Positions 36,894-45,133 of a stretch of 64,000 bases of DNA are shown piece by piece. A program made the translations under genes and the position numbers. The notes under the pieces were generated by a model. It was not told the origin of the DNA. It saw nothing but the letters and a program-made list of their open reading frames with translations, and did not search any database. How positions within the stretch are numbered: position 1 is the stretch's first letter; each line of letters opens with the position of its first letter. The DNA lies in NCBI GenBank assembly GCA_031550125.1, contig JAVBOW010000008.1:1-64000 (forward strand), read 5' to 3'. This stretch comes from JAVBOW01 sp031550125. GTDB lineage: Bacteria; Bacteroidota; Bacteroidia; Bacteroidales; Rikenellaceae.

Positions 36894-37973
36894 ATGCACG
36901 AAAGAAGAAATCCATATATAGAAACCCTCAGGGGCATAGCCATAATAATGGTGGTGGCAGGACACGTGATAGGCAACTCCGAGACGGGAGGCATGCAGGC
37001 GGTCGCGGGGTCGGTGTGGCGCTACATCTATTTCAACATCGACAAGATACAGATGCCCCTTTTCGCCCTTATCTCGGGATGGGTTTACGCGCTGCGACCT
37101 CCGGTGCGGGGCGCGTATACGCAATTCGTGGGACGCAAAGCGCAAAGGCTGCTCATACCCATGCTTATCGTGGGCGCGGCGCATTTCGTCCTGCACAACA
37201 TAAACAACAATCAGGCGCTGGCAGGCATATGGAAACTGACCATACTGCCATACAACATGTTCTGGTTCCTATACTCGCTGTTCTTCATATTCGTACTGGT
37301 GGGATTCCTCGATATTTGGGACGCAATGAAAAGATGGTGGCAGGTGGCGGCGGCGATAGTGTTTTTCTCGCTGCTCTACAGGTATGAGCATTCGTTCATC
37401 CCCGAATCGTTCCCCAACATACTGTCGTTCAAGGGCGCGATCTACCTGTTACCCTATTTCCTTTCGGGCGTGGCCGTGAGGCGTTTCCCGACCCTGTTCG
37501 CAGACAAACGTATGGAAACGGCACTATGGTGCGCGCTGGCCGCCTGTTTCATGATGGTGGAATGGGTATGCTTCGGGATGGAGTTAGGCGCTACGGAACA
37601 TTACATGCGGCGTTCGTGGCTGGGGATATGCACCGGACTGGCATGTACGGCGCTGCTCTACTGCAAATTCAACGTCTACAGCCTTATCAGGATAGGCGGC
37701 TTCACATTCTCTATCTACCTCTACCACTCTTTCTCCAAAGGCTTCAGCCAGATGTTACTCGAAAACATCGGGGTGCAGAGCGCGCTGATCATCTTCGCTG
37801 GCGGTATGACGTGCGGTATCTTCGTCCCTATAGCGATAGACATAGCACTGAGCCGCACCAACCTGACGCGCTATCTGCTGTTGGGTAAACCTATGAAGAA
37901 AAAGGGCAAAGCCAAAGCCAGGCCGGCAAACGCGGCCGAAACGGAAGAAGAGGCGAGCCTCAACGAAGTGTAG
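36894..37973 (+). CDS. Membrane acyltransferase (acyltransferase-3 family)
   Basis: 359 residues with about ten membrane helices. The N-terminus (NPYIETLRGIAIIMVVAGHV) contains the conserved His of the acyltransferase-3 family, which adds acetyl or other acyl groups to surface glycans, lipids or peptidoglycan. Acceptor unknown. The C-terminus is basic then acidic (KKKGKAKARP, EEEAS). The ATG at 36894 was chosen over a TTG at 36864. Its 3' end overlaps a minus-strand gene by 14 bp. Confidence 0.85.
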   Translation: MHERRNPYIETLRGIAIIMVVAGHVIGNSETGGMQAVAGSVWRYIYFNIDKIQMPLFALISGWVYALRPPVRGAYTQFVGRKAQRLLIPMLIVGAAHFVLHNINNNQALAGIWKLTILPYNMFWFLYSLFFIFVLVGFLDIWDAMKRWWQVAAAIVFFSLLYRYEHSFIPESFPNILSFKGAIYLLPYFLSGVAVRRFPTLFADKRMETALWCALAACFMMVEWVCFGMELGATEHYMRRSWLGICTGLACTALLYCKFNVYSLIRIGGFTFSIYLYHSFSKGFSQMLLENIGVQSALIIFAGGMTCGIFVPIAIDIALSRTNLTRYLLLGKPMKKKGKAKARPANAAETEEEASLNEV

Positions 37974-38364
37974 AGGAGTCGGGCCGTATCTCGAGTCCCG
38001 CTATCGACAGGCCTCCCCAACCGTTCACCATAACGGTTTTGCGCCACAATTCCGCGCCGTCGGCGCGGGCCGTGACGACGGCCTCGAAATCGGGCGAGCG
38101 TGAAACGTCGTGCTGCCCGGGCAGGATGCCGGCCACGGCGTTGACGTAGGCCACGGCTCTGAAGCACGGGCCGCACGACACCTTCGCAGGGCGCTCATGG
38201 CGACGGCGCACTGGCTCCGCCCCGCCGAAAACGTCGTGGAGTTTGTCGGTGAAGGTCTGCAGATCGACCTGCCGGCCCTCAGCGTCATAGCCCGCCAGGG
38301 TCAGGAATATATTATAGCGCCGCCATTCGGGGTGCGGACACGCAAGTTCAAGTTCAAATACCAT
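37960..38364 (-). CDS. Hypothetical protein of unknown function
   Basis: About 134 residues from the ATG at 38364 (an earlier ATG at 38406 would add 14 residues but runs into the promoter of the divergent DUF177 gene). No signal peptide, membrane segment or recognisable motif. The sequence FELELACPHPEWRRYNIFLTL looks like a real soluble beta-containing protein. It sits between convergent and divergent neighbours, overlapping the acyltransferase end by 14 bp. Not recognised. Confidence 0.55.
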   Translation of the reverse strand: MVFELELACPHPEWRRYNIFLTLAGYDAEGRQVDLQTFTDKLHDVFGGAEPVRRRHERPAKVSCGPCFRAVAYVNAVAGILPGQHDVSRSPDFEAVVTARADGAELWRKTVMVNGWGGLSIAGLEIRPDSSTLR

Positions 38365-38409
38365 ATCAATAACGCCGCTATCGCGGGAGAGCATAAAAGT
38401 AGGCAAAAC

Positions 38410-38441
38410 TTTGCAAAGTCTGTAATAATTTTCTACCTTTG
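38410..38441 (+). promoter_or_regulatory. Bacteroidetes promoter of the DUF177-rpmF-plsX-fabH operon
   Basis: A -33 TTTG (38410-38413) and a -7 TACCTTTG (38434-38441) separated by 20 bp, close to the Bacteroidetes consensus. The -7 box ends 20 bp before the DUF177 ATG. The best-formed promoter in the window. Confidence 0.7.
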
Positions 38442-38461
38442 TATCCGCTTTTCATTAAAGA

Positions 38462-39019
38462 ATGAACATTTTAGACGATTTCACCATTCCCGTAAAAGGA
38501 TTAAGCGCTGGAAGCCACGATTTTACATTCGAAGTGGACAGGCGATTTTTCGATGCGGCGGGAGGCTCGCTCATAACGGGCGGAGAGGCCCGGGTTGAGG
38601 TGAAGGCAGCTAAAACGGCCGGAGGGCTGGCGCTCGATTTCCATATTACGGGCAGGGCGGAGGTTGAATGCGACCGCTGCCTTGAACCGCTGACCTTACC
38701 CGTAGACTACAGCGGCGTGTTGACGGTACGCGCGGCGGAGGGCCGCGAAGAGGATTACGACGGCGAGGTGATGTGGATAGGTGGCAACCAGACGGAGGTG
38801 AACGTGGCACAATATATCTACGAGAGCATCTGCCTGAGCCTGCCCATGACGAGGGTACACGGCCAGGACGAAAACGGCGTTTCGCTGTGCGATCCGGATA
38901 TGCTGGCGCGTTTCAGCATAGTGTCGGCGGAGCAATTCGACGGCATGGCGGCCGAAAAGGAGAAGAACGACGGGCAAAGCCTCAAGGCAAAGCTCGAAAA
39001 AATAAAGGATAACTTATAA
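38462..39019 (+). CDS. DUF177/YceD-family protein
   Basis: 185 residues. The motif VECDRCLEPL in the middle is characteristic of DUF177 (YceD), a family almost always encoded directly before rpmF and implicated in rRNA/ribosome metabolism. The C-terminus is charged and helical. It starts the classic YceD-rpmF-plsX-fabH gene order, linking ribosome and fatty-acid synthesis. rpmF follows after 14 bp. Confidence 0.9.
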   Translation: MNILDDFTIPVKGLSAGSHDFTFEVDRRFFDAAGGSLITGGEARVEVKAAKTAGGLALDFHITGRAEVECDRCLEPLTLPVDYSGVLTVRAAEGREEDYDGEVMWIGGNQTEVNVAQYIYESICLSLPMTRVHGQDENGVSLCDPDMLARFSIVSAEQFDGMAAEKEKNDGQSLKAKLEKIKDNL

Positions 39020-39033
39020 CATATCAGATAAAC

Positions 39034-39216
39034 ATGGCACATCCCAAGCACAAAGTCTCCTCAACACGCAGGGACAAAAGAAGGACTCACTACAAAGCGG
39101 TAGCTCCCACCATCGCCTTATGCTCGAACTGCGGCTCGACGGTTCTTTACCACCGCGTATGCCCCGAGTGCGGTTTCTACCGCGGCAAAATGGCCGTTGA
39201 GAAAAACGTAGAGTAA
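39034..39216 (+). CDS. rpmF: 50S ribosomal protein L32
   Basis: 60 residues. MAHPKHKVSSTRRDKRRTHY is the standard L32 start; CSNCG and CPECG provide the four zinc-binding cysteines of the zinc-bearing form. Encoded between DUF177 and plsX as in many bacteria. Confidence 0.97.
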   Translation: MAHPKHKVSSTRRDKRRTHYKAVAPTIALCSNCGSTVLYHRVCPECGFYRGKMAVEKNVE

Positions 39217-39236
39217 TCCTTCCTGAAAAATAGCGC

Positions 39237-40187
39237 ATGGCGAGAATAGGGATAGACGCAATGGGCGGCGATTATGCGCCGCAGGCTGTAGTTGAAGGCG
39301 CCGCAATGGCCGCCAAAGAGATAGCCGCTGACAGTAAAATAGTGCTTTTCGGCGATCAGGCCAGGATCGGAGAGATCCTCGCCTCGCTCGATTGCCCTGC
39401 GTCTGCCTTTGATATCGTACACTGCACCGAAACGATCGAAATGGGCGACCATCCGTCGCACGCGTTCGCCAAAAAGAGCGATTCGAGCATCGCGGTCGGC
39501 TTCGGCCACATGAAGGCCGGCATGATAGACGGGTTCGCAAGCGCAGGCAGCACCGGAGCGATGATGGTTGGTTCGATGATGGTAACCAAGCAGATAGATG
39601 GCGTGATAAGGCCGGGCATAGCTTCGGCGATCCCCACTATCGACGGATCGTCTGCCGTGGTGATGGACGTGGGCCTCAATGTCGACTGCAAACCCGACGT
39701 ACTCTGCCAATACGCGCTGATGGGCAGCGTTTTCGCAAATAAAGTCCTCAAAATCGACAACCCGCGCGTAGCCCTCCTCAATATAGGCGAAGAGAAAGAG
39801 AAAGGCAACCTCGTGGCCAAGGCCACTTACGAGGCGCTGGAAGAGATGGGCGAGAGTATAAATTTCGTAGGCAACATCGAGGGCAAACACATTTTCGACG
39901 CAAAAATAGCCGACGTGATAATTTGCGACGGCTTCGTTGGCAACACCATCCTCAAACAGGCCGAGGGATTTTACGAAATCGTAAAAGCGCGCGGAATAAG
40001 CGACGCTTACCTCGACAGGATGAACTATGAAAACATAGGAGGCACGCCCGTACTGGGAGTAAACGGCACGGTCATTATAGCGCACGGTTGTTCAAGCCCT
40101 CTGGCTATAAAGAATATGATCCTGCAAACGGAGAAAAACATCAAGGCCGACCTTGTAAAAAGCCTCAGGGAAACTTTCCAACAATGA
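39237..40187 (+). CDS. plsX: Phosphate acyltransferase PlsX
   Basis: 316 residues. The N-terminal IGIDAMGGDYAP and the motifs SAGSTGAMMVGS and CDGFVGNTILK identify PlsX, which converts acyl-ACP to acyl-phosphate, the acyl donor for PlsY in phospholipid synthesis. The stop overlaps the fabH start by 4 bp (ATGA). Confidence 0.96.
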   Translation: MARIGIDAMGGDYAPQAVVEGAAMAAKEIAADSKIVLFGDQARIGEILASLDCPASAFDIVHCTETIEMGDHPSHAFAKKSDSSIAVGFGHMKAGMIDGFASAGSTGAMMVGSMMVTKQIDGVIRPGIASAIPTIDGSSAVVMDVGLNVDCKPDVLCQYALMGSVFANKVLKIDNPRVALLNIGEEKEKGNLVAKATYEALEEMGESINFVGNIEGKHIFDAKIADVIICDGFVGNTILKQAEGFYEIVKARGISDAYLDRMNYENIGGTPVLGVNGTVIIAHGCSSPLAIKNMILQTEKNIKADLVKSLRETFQQ

Positions 40188-41194
40188 AGAAAATAACGGC
40201 AGCCATAACAGGCACGGGCGCATACCTGCCCGAATACATACTCGACAATTTCGAGCTGAGCAAAATGGTCGATACGTCCGATGAGTGGATAACCAGCCGC
40301 ATCGGCATAAAGACCAGGCATATACTCAAGGGCGAGGGCTTAGGCACCTCGTATATGGGCGAGAGGGCCGTCAACGACCTGCTCGAGAAGACGGGCGTGG
40401 ATCCGCTCGACATAGACATGCTTATATGCGCCACCGTTACGCCGGATATGTTCTTTCCCTCGACCGGCAACCTGATCTGCCATAAAACGGGGCTGAAGAA
40501 CGCTTTCGCCTACGACCTTTCGGCGGCGTGCAGCGGTTTTTTGTTCGCCCTGTCGACGGCTTCGCAATTTATCGAAACGGGTCGCTATAAAAAGATAGTA
40601 GTGGTGGGCGGCGACAAAATGTCGTCCATAATCGACTACGAAGACCGAAACACCTGCCCTATCTTCGGAGACGGAGCGGGAGCGGTGCTGTTAGAACCCT
40701 GCGAAGAAGGCTTGGGCATACAGGATTTCATACTGCACTCCGACGGAGGCGGCGCAGCGCACCTTTTCATGAAAGCCGGAGGCTCGGCCTACCCCCCCAC
40801 CGAGGAGACCGTGCGCAACCGTTGGCACTACGTCCACCAGGACGGACAGGTGGTGTTCAAAGCCGCCGTGACCAACATGGGCGATACGGCGCTCGAGCTT
40901 ATGGAACGCAACAACCTTACGGCCGACGAAATACGCTACCTCGTACCTCACCAGGCCAACCTGCGAATAATAGACGCCACGGCGCATCGTATGGGTCTGC
41001 CCGCAGAAAAGTGCATGATAAACATACAAAAGTTCGGCAACACGACAGCCGGCACCCTGCCCCTCTGCCTGTGGGACTACGAAAGCAGGCTCAAGAAGGG
41101 CGACAACCTGATCCTGGCAGCCTTCGGCGGAGGATACACCTGGGGCGCCCTCTGGCTCAAATGGGCCTACGACGGGGGTGACTTCTCAAAATAA
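40184..41194 (+). CDS. fabH: Beta-ketoacyl-ACP synthase III
   Basis: 336 residues. Catalytic Cys lies in LSAACSGFLFAL, His in VPHQANLRII and Asn in FGNTTAGTLPL. FabH condenses acetyl-CoA (or another short acyl-CoA) with malonyl-ACP to start fatty-acid synthesis. The ATG at 40184 overlaps the plsX stop; an upstream in-frame start would lie deep inside plsX. The tRNA gene follows 7 bp after the stop. Confidence 0.96.
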   Translation: MKKITAAITGTGAYLPEYILDNFELSKMVDTSDEWITSRIGIKTRHILKGEGLGTSYMGERAVNDLLEKTGVDPLDIDMLICATVTPDMFFPSTGNLICHKTGLKNAFAYDLSAACSGFLFALSTASQFIETGRYKKIVVVGGDKMSSIIDYEDRNTCPIFGDGAGAVLLEPCEEGLGIQDFILHSDGGGAAHLFMKAGGSAYPPTEETVRNRWHYVHQDGQVVFKAAVTNMGDTALELMERNNLTADEIRYLVPHQANLRIIDATAHRMGLPAEKCMINIQKFGNTTAGTLPLCLWDYESRLKKGDNLILAAFGGGYTWGALWLKWAYDGGDFSK

Positions 41195-41201
41195 AACATT
41201 T

Positions 41202-41273
41202 GGCCTTGTAGTTCAAGGGATAGAACGGAAGTTTCCTAAACTTCAAATTCGCGTTCGAGTCGCGGCGAGGCTA
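41202..41273 (+). tRNA. tRNA-Arg (anticodon CCU)
   Basis: A full cloverleaf can be drawn. The acceptor stem pairs 41202-41208 with 41266-41272; the D stem is GTTC/GAAC; the anticodon stem is GAAGT/ACTTC around loop TTCCTAA with anticodon CCT at 41235-41237; the T stem is TCGCG/CGCGG with loop TTCGAGT; the discriminator is A41273. CCA is not encoded. It lies 7 bp past fabH and borders a small accessory patch, as tRNA genes used for integration often do. Confidence 0.93.
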
Positions 41274-41309
41274 CTACACTGAAACACAAGTAAATACAAC
41301 ACCTAAAGG

Positions 41310-41345
41310 TGCAAAAATGACGGTCAAAAAGCCGTCATTTTTGCA
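41310..41345 (+). terminator. Intrinsic terminator after fabH/tRNA-Arg
   Basis: Perfect 14-bp stem (41310-41323 with 41332-41345), 8-base loop, T-rich right arm and a following TTTAT. It also lies downstream of the convergent minus-strand lipoprotein gene and may serve both directions. Confidence 0.8.
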
Positions 41346-41408
41346 TTTATATACGCTTTGTGTGTATGTTTTTTCGCCAAAGTTGACAAATAGTTGACTA
41401 ATTTTTAG

Positions 41409-41875
41409 CTATTGATTAATCATAACAGCGAACCCACTTGCATAATATACGTACACGCCATAAGTAGCGTTATACGTCCTGGATGCGGTAAACCCTATGA
41501 TTCCGTTAGCGCCTAACTTCTTAGCCTCTTTGACCATTTCATCCACGATGTCGGTTTTCTCGGCATTACCGCCACCGTACTCAGTATTAAAAGCCGCCTG
41601 CCGTACGTCCTTATGTACTTTTTCTTAGACATAAACGTGTTGGTTTTTTCGTCATGGAAGGAATCCGACAAAGACGTGACGGTTTGCTGTTTACCGTCAA
41701 CAATTTCCATGCTAAGAACGCCGACGGGCGAATAGCTGAACCCGGATGTCGCGGGGCTTATCACAAAACCGGCTTCGGTATATTTGCGGAAATCAATAAG
41801 ATATACCGATTTATGGTACAATGCCGCGCACCCGCTCAGAAGGGCGACAATCAGAAAAGTAAGTATCTTTTTCAT
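41409..41875 (-). pseudogene. Frameshifted lipoprotein gene with a YbjQ-like C-terminal segment
   Basis: The 5' part encodes a lipoprotein signal (MKKILTFLIVALLSGC, lipobox LSGC) and about 85 further sensible residues up to the Lys codons at the run of five T on the plus strand (41619-41623). There the frame changes: the current frame continues with basic nonsense to a stop at 41513, whereas the -1 frame is open for about 65 codons to a TAG at 41409-41411. It encodes EKTDIVDEMVKEAKKLGANG and then IIGFTASRTYNATYGVYVYY, resembling the GAN-type core of YbjQ-like domains. One missing A in the homopolymer explains it. It could be a true mutation, a sequencing error or, less likely, programmed slippage. 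Confidence 0.7.
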
Positions 41876-41916
41876 AATCTTATGGTTTTAAATTTGTTGA
41901 GCCATTGATTTTCAAC

Positions 41917-42038
41917 TAAATAAAGGGCCAGTCTGAAAAATAGGTTGACGTTCGGGTGTACTGTGCAAGAAAGCGCTGCGCCTTGCGATAACGACGATGT
42001 GTGCGGCCAACACACCATTGAGACTGGCCCTAAATAAA
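41917..42038. mobile_element. MITE-like element with target-site duplication
   Basis: Perfect 10-bp terminal inverted repeats GGGCCAGTCT (41925-41934) and AGACTGGCCC (42021-42030) bound a 106-bp segment with no gene. Identical 8-bp direct repeats TAAATAAA (41917-41924 and 42031-42038) lie immediately outside, as expected of a target-site duplication. The size and the 8-bp AT-rich target suit a non-autonomous derivative of an IS that makes 8-bp duplications (ISL3 or IS1595 type, for example). No transposase is present in the window, so the parent family is unknown. Confidence 0.75.
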
Positions 42039-42063
42039 TCCAATCCCGGCATATAGGCAAAGA

Positions 42064-42087
42064 GGCGGCGCTATACATAGCGCCGCC
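42064..42087 (-). terminator. Hairpin after the ddl-DUF3109 operon
   Basis: 11-bp perfect stem (42064-42074 with 42077-42087) with a two-base loop, 17 bp past the DUF3109 stop on the minus strand. The T tract is weak (TCTTTG). Confidence 0.55.
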
Positions 42088-42104
42088 CGGATCGTATCGC
42101 ATTA

Positions 42105-42677
42105 TTACTGTTGAGAAAGATAGTTTTCCGCTTCCTCCAGGCTCCGGAAAAACTCCTCGCCGAATCGGCGGACTATGGGTTCGCGCAGGGCGCGGAAAAG
42201 CGGTATGCCCTGGCGCTGACCGTTGGTCACGGCCTGACGGCATATACCCCAGCGATGGTAATTCAGGCCGACGCCGCCATTACTGAATTTTATCAGCCGT
42301 ATGGGATAGAGGTGGCATGAGATGGGTTTGCGGAAAGGGGTCTTGCCCGCCTTCCATGCCTTTTCTATGGCGCATAGCGTAACCCCATCCTCCTGTACGG
42401 CGTAGGCGCATTCGGCGTCGTTCACCAGTGTGGTGGTCAGATCGCCGTCGTCGTCCAGCACGGCGAACCCCTGCTCGCCTACGGCGTCAATGCCGGCCGG
42501 GACCATATACGGACGGTAATTTTTCCATTCCGACTCCAGCACGGCCACCTCGTCCGGTTCAAGCGGGGCGCCCGAATTCCCCTCCACGCAGCATATGCCG
42601 CGGCAGGCCGACAGGTCGCACAGGAAACGGGCCGTGATTATATCGAGGCTAACTATTTTGTCGTCTATCTGGATCAT
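42105..42677 (-). CDS. DUF3109 (YkgJ-like) cysteine-rich protein
   Basis: 190 residues. The cysteine pattern (CDLSACRGICC near residues 20-30, then single Cys in ECAYAV, LCAIEKAW, ISCHLYPIR and GICRQA) fits the DUF3109/YkgJ group, proposed metal or Fe-S binding proteins without a known reaction. The ATG at 42677 overlaps the ddl stop by 4 bp (ATGA); longer starts lie inside ddl and are unlikely. Translationally coupled to ddl. Confidence 0.85.
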   Translation of the reverse strand: MIQIDDKIVSLDIITARFLCDLSACRGICCVEGNSGAPLEPDEVAVLESEWKNYRPYMVPAGIDAVGEQGFAVLDDDGDLTTTLVNDAECAYAVQEDGVTLCAIEKAWKAGKTPFRKPISCHLYPIRLIKFSNGGVGLNYHRWGICRQAVTNGQRQGIPLFRALREPIVRRFGEEFFRSLEEAENYLSQQ

Positions 42678-43651
42678 ATCGCCATCGTGTCTTCTATGAG
42701 CGCGTTGAAGAAGTCCGTCAGGCTTATCCCCGCGGCGGCCAGCTGTTTGGGAACGATGCTTCCGCCGCTCATCCCCGGGATGGAATTGACCTCCACCATA
42801 TGCGGTACGCCGTGCCGCACGATAAAATCTATGCGTACCACGCCGCGGCAACCGCACGCGCGATAGGCGCGCAGGGCGAGGGACTGTATTTTTTCCGACA
42901 GCGCGGCGGGTATATCGGCCGGGGTTATCTCGTCCGACATTCCGTCAGTGTACTTGGCTTCGTAGTCGAAGAACTCTTTTTTCGATATTATCTCCGTCAC
43001 AGGCAAAAGATACTCCCTGCCGCGCGTTACCATAACCCCGCAGCCGAACTCGCGGCCTTCGAGAAACTCCTCTATAAGCACCGCAGGACTCTCCTTCCGA
43101 GCCTCCTCCACGGCGGGGATTATCTCATCGCGGGTTTTCACCTTGGTGACGCCGAAACTGCTGCCGCTGGCGTTGGGTTTGACGAAAAGCGGCAGGCCGA
43201 GCATAGCCACCACCGCATCGGGATCGACGCCGGAAGGGTCGTGTACCATGATCTCGCGGGCCAGCGCTATACCCTCGCCCTGCACGGCGCGCTTGGTGGC
43301 CAGCTTGTCGAACGTAAGCGCCGAGGCCGCCACTCCGCACGAAGAGTAAGGTATGCCCATCATGTCGAGATAACCCTGCAGACGGCCGTCCTCGCCCGGT
43401 GTGCCGTGGATCAGGATGAGCGCGTATTCGAGCGCTATCCTCACGCCGCCGACGGTGACAGAGAAGTCGTTGCGGTCTACGGCGCACACCTCGCCCTCCG
43501 GCGAGGTATGGTTCCACTCGCGTCCCTTGAGGTCTATCAGGTAGACGTTATATTTCGTACGGTCGATGTGCGGCAGCATCATTCGCCCGCTGTTGAGGGA
43601 AACCTCCCTTTCGGAAGAGTCGCCTCCACAGAATAAGGCTATGTTTTTCAT
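42674..43651 (-). CDS. ddl: D-alanine--D-alanine ligase
   Basis: 325 residues of the ATP-grasp fold. GGDSSEREVSLNSG near the N-terminus, LIHGTPGEDGRLQGYLDMMG (substrate loop), FVKPNASGSSFGVTKV (ATP loop) and VNSIPGMSGGSIVPKQ near the C-terminus are the family signatures. It joins two D-Ala for the peptidoglycan pentapeptide. Confidence 0.96.
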   Translation of the reverse strand: MKNIALFCGGDSSEREVSLNSGRMMLPHIDRTKYNVYLIDLKGREWNHTSPEGEVCAVDRNDFSVTVGGVRIALEYALILIHGTPGEDGRLQGYLDMMGIPYSSCGVAASALTFDKLATKRAVQGEGIALAREIMVHDPSGVDPDAVVAMLGLPLFVKPNASGSSFGVTKVKTRDEIIPAVEEARKESPAVLIEEFLEGREFGCGVMVTRGREYLLPVTEIISKKEFFDYEAKYTDGMSDEITPADIPAALSEKIQSLALRAYRACGCRGVVRIDFIVRHGVPHMVEVNSIPGMSGGSIVPKQLAAAGISLTDFFNALIEDTMAI

Positions 43652-43745
43652 ATCGTTACTGAGAAGCTGTTTATTTTTAAAATTCTATTTTTCAATGCGC
43701 CCCGCCGCTTTCCCGGCAAGTCCGGACGGATCCCGGCCGAAACGG

Positions 43746-44555
43746 CTATGGGTTATAAAGGTCGGTATGGCGGAAATCGAGTATCTCGCGGATCATCGAT
43801 ATGTATTGCACCGGCTCGCCGTCCGACGGATCTATCCCGGCCGCGCGCAGAAAGTCGTTCAGGGCGTTGCCGAAATCGTTGTTCTGCAGGTAAAGCCTGC
43901 CGCGCTCCTTATAGAGGGCGGCATCGGCCGGAGAGGCGGCTATAGCCTCGTCCAGAGACGCTATAGCGGCTCCCGTGCCGCCACGTCCGTAGAGGCCTTT
44001 GCGAACTATATACTCCTCCACGCCGGCGTCGAGCATATCCGCGCAATCCTCACCCCGCGCCAGCATCTCCCGGATGGCCGTGGAGGAGTAAGGATATTCG
44101 GGCGCGCCTTCCAGCGGCTCTATCCTGCCTTCGGCCACCGCGGCGACGCCACCGCGCGGGTAAACCAGCATATCGTAACCGCTGCGCAACGCCTCCGGCT
44201 CCTTCCATCGATCCAGCTCGCCCGGGATATCCGCCCCGGCAAGCAGGGCGAAACGCACTCCGGGATAGCGGGACTCAAGGGCGCGGAGCGTGTCTATGGT
44301 GTAGGAAGGCTGCGTGAGGCCGAATTCGATGTCGCACACCTCCAGATGAGGGTCGGCGGCGTTGCGGACGGCGATGCGGGCCATCTCGAGACGGTCGGCC
44401 GCCGGGGCGAGCGTGTCGTCGTCCTTGAGGGGGTTGCGCGGCGAAACGACAAGCCACACATCGGCCCCCGTAATGCGGGCGGCGTAGCCCGCAACGGCTA
44501 TATGCCCCTTGTGAATGGGGTTGAAAGATCCGAAGTATAGTATTATGCGGCGCAA
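43746..44555 (-). CDS. nadD: Nicotinate-nucleotide adenylyltransferase with a TPR-like C-terminal extension
   Basis: 269 residues. The first ~190 are NadD: FGSFNPIHKGHIAVA (nucleotidyltransferase HxGH loop), VVSPRNPLK, AGADIPGELDRWKE and YSSTAIREML. It adenylates nicotinate mononucleotide in NAD synthesis. NadD normally ends near residue 190-200; here a further ~75 residues include ALYKERGRLYLQNNDFGNAL and a DP-ending helix, a good match to one tetratricopeptide repeat. The extension is in frame with no break, so it is a fusion, perhaps for protein contacts. gmk lies 8 bp upstream. Confidence 0.9.
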   Translation of the reverse strand: MRRIILYFGSFNPIHKGHIAVAGYAARITGADVWLVVSPRNPLKDDDTLAPAADRLEMARIAVRNAADPHLEVCDIEFGLTQPSYTIDTLRALESRYPGVRFALLAGADIPGELDRWKEPEALRSGYDMLVYPRGGVAAVAEGRIEPLEGAPEYPYSSTAIREMLARGEDCADMLDAGVEEYIVRKGLYGRGGTGAAIASLDEAIAASPADAALYKERGRLYLQNNDFGNALNDFLRAAGIDPSDGEPVQYISMIREILDFRHTDLYNP

Positions 44556-44563
44556 CGAATGGT

Positions 44564-45130
44564 TTAAATGAAATTTTTTATAGCGTCCGACACCTCGGCC
44601 ACGGCAACGTCGAGGTTATCGTTGACCACCACTACGTCGAACGACGGGCTGTAGGCGATCTCGGCCTCGGCCTTGGCAACGCGGCGGTCTATCACCTCGG
44701 GGGCGTCGGTGGCCCGACCCTCCAGCCGTTTGCGCAGCTCGCCTATGGACGGGGGCATAATAAAAACGGAGAGAGCGCAGGGGCCGAATATGCGTTTGAG
44801 CGACAGGCCGCCCTTGACGTCGACATCGAATATTATGGTGTGGCCTTTGGCCCATATACGTTCCAATTCGCTGCGCAGCGTGCCGTAGCACGTCCCTTTA
44901 TAGACCTCTTCCCACTCCACGAACTCGCCACGGCCCGCCGCCTCGGCAAATTGCTCCGGTGAGAGGAAATAATAGTCCACGCCGTCGGCCTCCGAGCCGC
45001 GCGGGGACCGGCTTGTGGCCGAAACGGAGAATTCAAGGCCGGGGATATCCGACAATATGCGACGGACTATTGTTGTCTTGCCCGAACCCGAAGGGGCCGA
45101 AAGTATTATCAGTTTCCCTGTCGCGGACAT
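44564..45130 (-). CDS. gmk: Guanylate kinase
   Basis: 188 residues. P-loop SAPSGSGKTTIV, the GMP-binding SATSRSPRGSE and GVDYYF segments, and IFDVDVKGG are all typical. It phosphorylates GMP to GDP. Lies 3 bp after yicC in the yicC-gmk order common in bacteria. Confidence 0.96.
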   Translation of the reverse strand: MSATGKLIILSAPSGSGKTTIVRRILSDIPGLEFSVSATSRSPRGSEADGVDYYFLSPEQFAEAAGRGEFVEWEEVYKGTCYGTLRSELERIWAKGHTIIFDVDVKGGLSLKRIFGPCALSVFIMPPSIGELRKRLEGRATDAPEVIDRRVAKAEAEIAYSPSFDVVVVNDNLDVAVAEVSDAIKNFI

Positions 45131-45133
45131 AAC

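Noticed and set aside
41600..41640. Programmed -1 frameshift in the lipoprotein gene
   Set aside because: The slip site has only five A (G-AAA-AAG, not A-AAA-AAG) and I see no clear stimulatory stem after it; deletion of one base is simpler. Kept as a possibility only.
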